Origin: Cocos nucifera
Lineage: Eukaryota; Streptophyta; Magnoliopsida; Arecales; Arecaceae
Direction of reading: 5' to 3'
Assembly (NCBI GenBank): GCA_006176705.1
Contig: QRFJ01000491.1
Coordinates: 62,001-126,000 of the forward strand
Length of the DNA stretch: 64,000 nucleotides
Shown here: one piece after another, positions 58,124 to 64,000 of the stretch
Layout: every line of letters starts with the position of its first letter
Position numbering within the stretch: position 1 is the stretch's first letter
Translations under genes and position numbers: made by a program
The notes under the pieces: generated by a model
What the model was told of the DNA's origin: nothing
What the model saw: the letters and a program-made list of their open reading frames with translations, nothing else
Database searches by the model: none

Positions 58124-61100
58124 CTAAAGCCAATTGGCTACAAGTCTAAGTCCCATCTTCTCAAGGTGGGCTTCGATCTTCTGCTGGCCCAACGGCTTTG
58201 TAAGTGGGTCTGCCACATTATCTGTGGAGTTGACTCTCTTGACCTCAACGTAACCTTTCTCAAGGTAATCGCGGATGAGATGATATCGCCGCTCAATGTG
58301 CTTGGACTTCTGGTGAGACCTCGGCTCCTTAGCAAGGGCTATGGCGCCATTGTTGTCGCAGTAAAGAGGAATGGCATCTGATGGCATTACTCCAATTTCT
58401 GCAGCAAACTTCTTGTACCAGAACGCTTCCTTTGCAGCCTCTGATGCAGCTATATATTCTGCTTCCATGGTGGAATCTGCTATCACAGTTTGCTTGGAAC
58501 TCTTCCAGCTGACAGCTCCACCATTGCACACAAACAGACTTCCAGATGTCGACTTTCGATCATCTATATCGGACATGAAGTCCGAGTCTGTGTATCCCTG
58601 GACCAGGAGTTCTCCATTACCAAAGACCAACATCATATCCTTAGTTCTTCTCAAGTACTTAAGGATACATTTCACAGAAGTCCAGTGTTCTTCACCTGGA
58701 TTTGACTGATATCTGCTTGTGACACTCACAGCATGGGCTATATCAGGTCGTGTACATAGCATGGCATACATGAGGCTCCCTATTGCAGAAGCATAAGGGA
58801 TCTTGCTCATGCGTTCTATTTCCTCAGGTGTGCTGGGGCACATCTTCTTGGAAAGATGAATACCATGTCTGAAGGGTATTAATCCCCTCTTAGAGTTTTC
58901 CATACTAAACCTCTTTAGTACTTCCTCTATGTACATCTTCTGTGAAAGTCCTAGCATCCTATTCGGTCTATCCCTATAGACCTTAATTCCTAGAATAAAG
59001 GATGCTTCACCTAGGTCTTTCATGGAGAATTCCTTAGACAACCACATCTTGACTGATGTCAACATGGGAATATCATTCCCAATAAGGAGGATGTCATCCA
59101 CGTACAATACGAGGAAGACAACAGCGCTCCCACTGACCCTTTTGAAAACACATGGTTCCTCTTCGTTTTTGATGAAACCAAACTTTTTGATCACATCATT
59201 GAAAACGAGTGTTCCAGCTCCGAGATGCTTGCTTAAGTCCATATATGGACCTTTGCAGCTTGCAAACCTTGTGATCAGTATCACTGGATGTGAAACCTAG
59301 TGGCTGTTCCATATAGATATCTTCCTCAAGATATCCATTTAGGAATGCCGTTTTCACGTCCATTTGCCATATTTCATAATCGAAATAGGCTGCAACAGCA
59401 AGCAATGTGCGGATGGATTTTAGCATAGCTACACTGGGGAAAAGGTATCCTGATAGTCAATGCCTTCACGTTGACTATAACCTTTTGCCACTAGTCTAGC
59501 CTTGAATGTCTCCACATTCCCATCTGCACCAATCTTTCTCTTGAAGATCCATTTACATCCCAATAGGTACTATACCTTCTGGTGGATCTACCAAGGTCCA
59601 GACTTGGTTTGAGTGCATCGAGTCGATCTCTGACTTCATTGCCTCAAGCCATTTCTCGGAGTCGATATCTGATATCGCCTCGTTGTAGGTTTTGGGATCA
59701 TCACCATGAGCACCATTACCTATGAGGAACATTTCCTCTACATCCTCTGAAATAATACCTAAGTATCTTTCAGGGGGACGGGAAACTCTTTCCGATCTAC
59801 GAGGTGGAGGAGGTAGTGTTCTTATTGGCTCAACCTGATTTGGTTCCACTTGGTCCTTAGCTCTTTCTGCTTGTGAGACTTTCTCATCAAGCTTAATCTG
59901 CTTTCCAATGCCACTATCTTGAATAAACTGTTTTTCAAGAAATATGGCATGTCGACTCACAATCACATTGTGGTCTTCAGGAATGTAGAAATAGTATCCT
60001 AATGACTCTTTAGGATATCCTATGAATCGAGCTCTAAAGGACCTAAACTCTAACTTGTCCGCTTGTTGTCTTTTGACATGAGCCGGACAACCCCAAATTC
60101 TGAGATGACTCAGACTTGGTTTCTTACCGTGCCATATCTCATACGGTGTGGTAGGAACGGTTTTAGAGGGAACCCTATTCAGTAGATAGATTGAAGTTAA
60201 TAATGAATGTCCCCAAAGAAAATCTGGGAGGTCTGTGAAGCTCATCATGGATCGAACCATATCCAATAGAGGTCCGATTTCTCCGTTCTGAAACCCCGTT
60301 GAGTTGAGGTGTTCCTGGTGGAGTCCATTGAGAGACTATGCCATTTTCCTTAAGATAGTCTAGGAATTCCCGGCTAAGGTATTCACCTCCTCGATCTGAT
60401 CGAAGAACCTTAATGGGTTTTCCAGTTTGTTTTTCTACTTCATGTCTAAATTCTTTGAACTTTTCAAAAGCTTCAGACTTGTGTCTCATAAGATACACAT
60501 ATCCCATACCTAGACAGATCATCGGTAAAGGTAATGAAGTAGACAAAATTGCCTCTAGCCGGCACATCAAATGGGCCGCACACATCAGTATGTACTAGGG
60601 CAAGGAGATCTGTGGCCCTCTCCCCATGTCCAACAAAAGGGAGTTTAGTCATTTTGCCTTGAAGACAAGATTCACAAGTTGGATATGACTCGGAAAAGTC
60701 AATGGACTCAATAGCCCATTTTTCTCCAATTTGTTGATCCTATCTTCTGCTATATGACCTAATCTCAGGTGCCATAGATATCTGTCGTTTGGACTATCCC
60801 TAGGTCGTTTGGCATTCACGTTTTGCTCGATAGTTAGAACAGGTACATCAATATGTAGCTGATAAAGACCATTAATAAGGAAACCATTTGCAATTTTATT
60901 TCTTTCATAAAGAATGTTACAATGGTCCTTAAAGAAGGTGATCACATAACCTTCTTGTGCTAAGCATGAAACAGAAATCAAATTCCTGCTAGCTGCAGGC
61001 ACAAAATAACAGTCTTTCAAAACTAAGTCTAAACCAGATGGTAATCGAAGAGGGTATGTTCCCACGGCTACTGCAGCAACTCTTGCTCCATTACCGACGC

Positions 61101-62076
61101 GTAGGATCATGTCTCCATCCCTCAGCCTCCTGCTATCCTCAAGACCCTGCATAGAAGTGCATAGGTGAGCACTAGATCCAGAGTCAAGCACCCAACTGGA
61201 TGCAGAAGAAACCGTAAGGTTAGACTCAATAACGAGCATACCTCCAGAAGGACCTTCCTTCTTGTTCTTTAGGGTGGCCAGGTAAGTAGGGCAGTTCCGC
61301 TTCCAATGGCCGTCGCTGTTGCAATGGAAACACTTTCCTTTGCCATCGACCTTCTTCTTCGGTTCTGCCTTCTTCTTCTTTGATCCTTCTACCTTTTGCT
61401 TTTTCACAGACTTCTTTTTCTTTCCATAAGACTTTCTTTTGGAAGAAGTCCGTTCCATAGCAAGAACTGAGCCTTTAGAACCTTTCATAGAAAGCTCAGC
61501 GGTAACCAGCATATTCATCAACTCGGCCAAGGAATTTTGAAGTTTATGCATGTGGTAATTCATGATGAATTGCCCATATGCATCAGTCAAGGATTGCAGA
61601 ATAATATCATTCTGCAAGTCCAAGTCCAACTTCACACCGAGCTTCTCAAGCTCTTCCATGTCCTTGATCATTGTCAGACAGTGATCTTGGACTGACTGCC
61701 CATCACGCATCTTAGCCTTAAAAAGTCGTTTCGTGACTTGATATTTGGCTGCGCGACTCTGTTCACCAAACATCTCCTGCAGGTGAGCCAACATTTGGCG
61801 AGCAGTCCCGATATCTTCATGTTGGCGCTGGAGCTCATCAGACATCGAGCCCAACATGTAGTATCTGGCCTTATTGTCTTCGTCAATCCATTTTTCCAGA
61901 GACGCTCTCTGTTCAGTGGATGGACGAGCTGGTAAGGTGGGAGGGTCCTGGTCCAAAACATGTGTTAACTTCTCTGAACCCAAAACAATTTTGTAGTTCC
62001 TGAGCCAATCTTTATAATTGGGTCCAGTCAGTCTATGTGTGTCTAGGATACGTGCCAGTGGGTTGGACGCAGACAT
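58124..62076 (-). pseudogene. gag-pol: gag-pol of element D, broken only by small insertions
   Basis: The ATG at 62076 (MSASNPLARI) follows the predicted splice acceptor. Gag and protease read without a stop to about 60695, including the knuckle CFHCNSDGHWKRNC and VLDSGSSAHLC. Then, relative to element B, there are extra bases near 60693 (2), 60510 (1), 60283 (1), 59562 (1), 59437 (2) and 59200 (1). Between them all integrase, RT (YVDD) and RNase H motifs are intact, with the catalytic residues kept and SERRN at the integrase end. The stop is at 58124. No nonsense substitution was found. The breaks may be sequencing errors, in which case the frame would be intact. Confidence 0.93.
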
Positions 62077-63944
62077 TTTCCTGTAGAGAGTCAAAGATTC
62101 TAGTTAGATACTGTAATTTTGACTTGACCAATTTGTTTAGGGATTTTATTTTTAAACAAATTAGCTCCCACTATTTTCTCGGATCCCTACACTCCCTCTG
62201 TAGAGATGCGAAAATCTCCGCGATTGATGATTTCTAGTGGGTGGTGCGGTCTCACCAACTGACTCATCACCTCACCTAACAGTTATTGGTGATGGGTTAG
62301 CCAATGAGTGAACAACTCTTGTTCAATGATTCTCTAATCATGGTGCACCCAAACTTGGTCTCTAATTCATGAATCTCACCGTATCCGGAATATTGATCCA
62401 CTCCTTAGTTAAGTCAGACCCACCATTTGCATAGACTGGGTTCCTAATTGGGTCTCTCACCGTATCCGGAATATTGAGCCCAACTCATCCTCCAGCCCAT
62501 AGCATCCAATGCCTAATAGACATGGTTGCGTCTTCCCGGTGCAACTGAGCCACTGTATCCAGCCGAGAACAATCAACCCCGGGAAGGGCCCGCACGTCTA
62601 CAATGGTGGAAGACCTCGGACTTAATCTTTTCTTAGGGAGAATTGATTCAGGTCTCATTAAACTAGACTTGGCTTAGTCATAACAATTATGACTAACCTA
62701 GTGGCATGGGTCAGCTCGGATTATTGACCACCTCAGATCAGAACTGTGTCAACAGATATGGCCAGGTAAGTGAGACCGGTGGAAGGAATATGCCATTAAC
62801 TCGTACAAGAACGCATTCAGGTCGAGTAGCTTCCAATTAAAAACCAGTCGGTCGTCTGTGCCAAACTTACCTTAGACACCAAATTGTTGAGTCAGAACCA
62901 ATTGGGTTAGCCTACAATCCAGACTCTAACCTCTGAGCCTAATTAGGTCTTGCTTGATCGTGACTCGATCTTGACCCAGACTTAATCCTATTAGGCTGGT
63001 CAATTTAAGCATTGTTGATCCCATCTAACCAACTCTTGATTCGGTTTGATCAACCGCTTAGACCTAATTGAGCTACCCAAGCCCGAACCCAGTATTATGA
63101 ATATGTCTTAGATCTGAAATTCTCAATTTTAGACCTAATTAATATTCCATAAACTTAATTCTTAATTAAGTAGGGTTCATAAACAAAATATGCACAATAA
63201 ATCCTAGGGTTTCAGGATCTAGGGTTTTGCAGAAAGTAAGTTTTTGGGTTTCTGATTAAGGACGAACGCGCAGCACCCCTACACATCATAAGAACACCCC
63301 ATCGAATGGGAAGAGAGGGCCTTTAAACCCTTCTTCGTTCTTATGACCGGACGGCCAAGGGGAACGCCTTAATCAGGAACATTCAATAAACATTCAATAC
63401 TACAAAACAGTTATAGATCTATATCATATATCTCATATACAAATTTAGATCTAACCATGGCATATTTTGCATACATCTCATGTATCATAATCATGCATGT
63501 TTTCAGATCTAAATTATCACATAATAATCTGAAAAATTAGATTTAAATTGATCTAATCAAAATAAATTCTAATCTAGACAATTATGTAGAACTATTCTAC
63601 AACTAGTCTAGTCATGCATCTATCATATCTCATATGATATTTAAAATTAAATAATTTTTATTTGCTGTTTATCAGATGTTATTATAACACTTATAATATC
63701 AGAAAACAGTAAATAAGAAGATCTAAAATATGATTTAATCATATTAAATCAAAGACATGCAAAACTATTCTATAGAACTATTCTATTCTAGAACTAGTCA
63801 TGCATATCTTCATGTTCTTAGATCCAAATCATTTAATTTTAATTTTTCTTGATTTCAGATCTGATCACATCTCATGTGACATCTGAAATCACGTTATTTT
63901 TAATTAAAATAAAATTAAAAATCAGATCTAAACTATTTTTAGAA
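62077..63944 (-). other. Leader of element D
   Basis: Same as 17444-19296 in reverse, with predicted intron 62870 to 62081 (donor AAG|GTAAGT, acceptor CTCTCTACAG), branch-like CTAAC, and the stem-loop at about 63255-63380. Confidence 0.75.
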
Positions 63945-63961
63945 CCATGGCTCTGATACCA
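63945..63961 (-). promoter_or_regulatory. Primer binding site, element D
   Basis: TGGTATCAGAGCCATGG on the minus strand, two bases from the 5' LTR. Confidence 0.95.
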
Positions 63962-63963
63962 CT

Positions 63964-64000
63964 TGAAGGGAAATCCTGATTTCCCTGACCAGGTTCGTTC
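63964..64000 (-). repeat. 5' LTR of element D (last 37 bases only)
   Basis: TGAAGGGAAATCC in window orientation matches the LTR end at 55828; the rest is outside the window. Confidence 0.9.

Larger units (their letters stand above)
55828..64000 (-). mobile_element. Ty1-copia retrotransposon D (family 2), minus strand, runs off window
   Basis: On the minus strand it has the 5' LTR (starting outside the window), primer site, leader, gag-pol, polypurine tract and 3' LTR. It is very similar to element B. It landed in the 3' LTR of element C; the target duplication should be CTATG (55823-55827), with its partner beyond 64000. Confidence 0.95.

Overview
The window is repeat-rich, intergenic plant chromatin. 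I find no convincing host gene. It is built from nested Ty1-copia LTR retrotransposons and CACTA (En/Spm-type) DNA-transposon remnants. Initiator-Met tRNA primer sites, copia gag-pol order (gag, protease, integrase, reverse transcriptase, RNase H), Ptta/En/Spm transposase remnants and heavy nesting all point to a flowering plant. The LTR starts (TGTTGGGAATAG and TGTTAGATATATG) resemble the Angela/BARE lineage and fit a monocot, possibly a palm. The species guess is weak inference.

Layout. 1-8700: decayed copia copy A (family 1, LTR about 2.6 kb). 8701-9735: AT-rich duplication and unassigned DNA. 9736-28801: CACTA-like composite with subterminal repeats, a minus-strand transposase remnant, an inverted duplication of the transposase-associated domain and a 79/84-bp minisatellite. 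It is split by copia element B (family 2, 15145-25804), and its right part has a tandem array and the right terminus. 28802-29665: a second CACTA-like right end. About 30100-34400: old minus-strand copia remnant F. 34568-36232: foldback element with arms of about 450 bp. 36233-39250: pyrimidine-rich DNA, a CACTA-like end and a plus-strand Ptta/En/Spm transposase remnant. 39251-44737: tandem LTR-gag-LTR-gag-LTR array on the minus strand with no pol, a TR-GAG-like non-autonomous element. 44738-55827: copia copy C (family 1), carrying a family-2 solo LTR (50284-52568) in its pol. 55828-64000: family-2 element D on the minus strand, inserted in C's 3' LTR and running off the window.

Insertion order on the right side is readable: transposase remnant, then the gag-only array, then C, then the solo LTR and D. 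Element D is the most nearly functional; all six reading-frame breaks I found relative to B are small insertions. B is broken by one frameshift and three C-to-T nonsense changes. A and C share at least eight identical stops, so their common ancestor was already dead when it was copied.

Most interesting signals: (1) a predicted 790-nt intron in the family-2 leader, with AAG|GTAAGT donor, CTAAC branch point and CTCTCTACAG acceptor just before the gag start, with decayed traces at the same places in family 1; (2) eight W-box cores in 67 bp of the family-2 LTR promoter; (3) two independent long hairpins, one made from a transposase domain; (4) the gag-only tandem array; (5) assembly artefacts at 23726-26768, where an insertion-rich gap fill and a 30-bp duplicated gap edge make the sequence unreliable.
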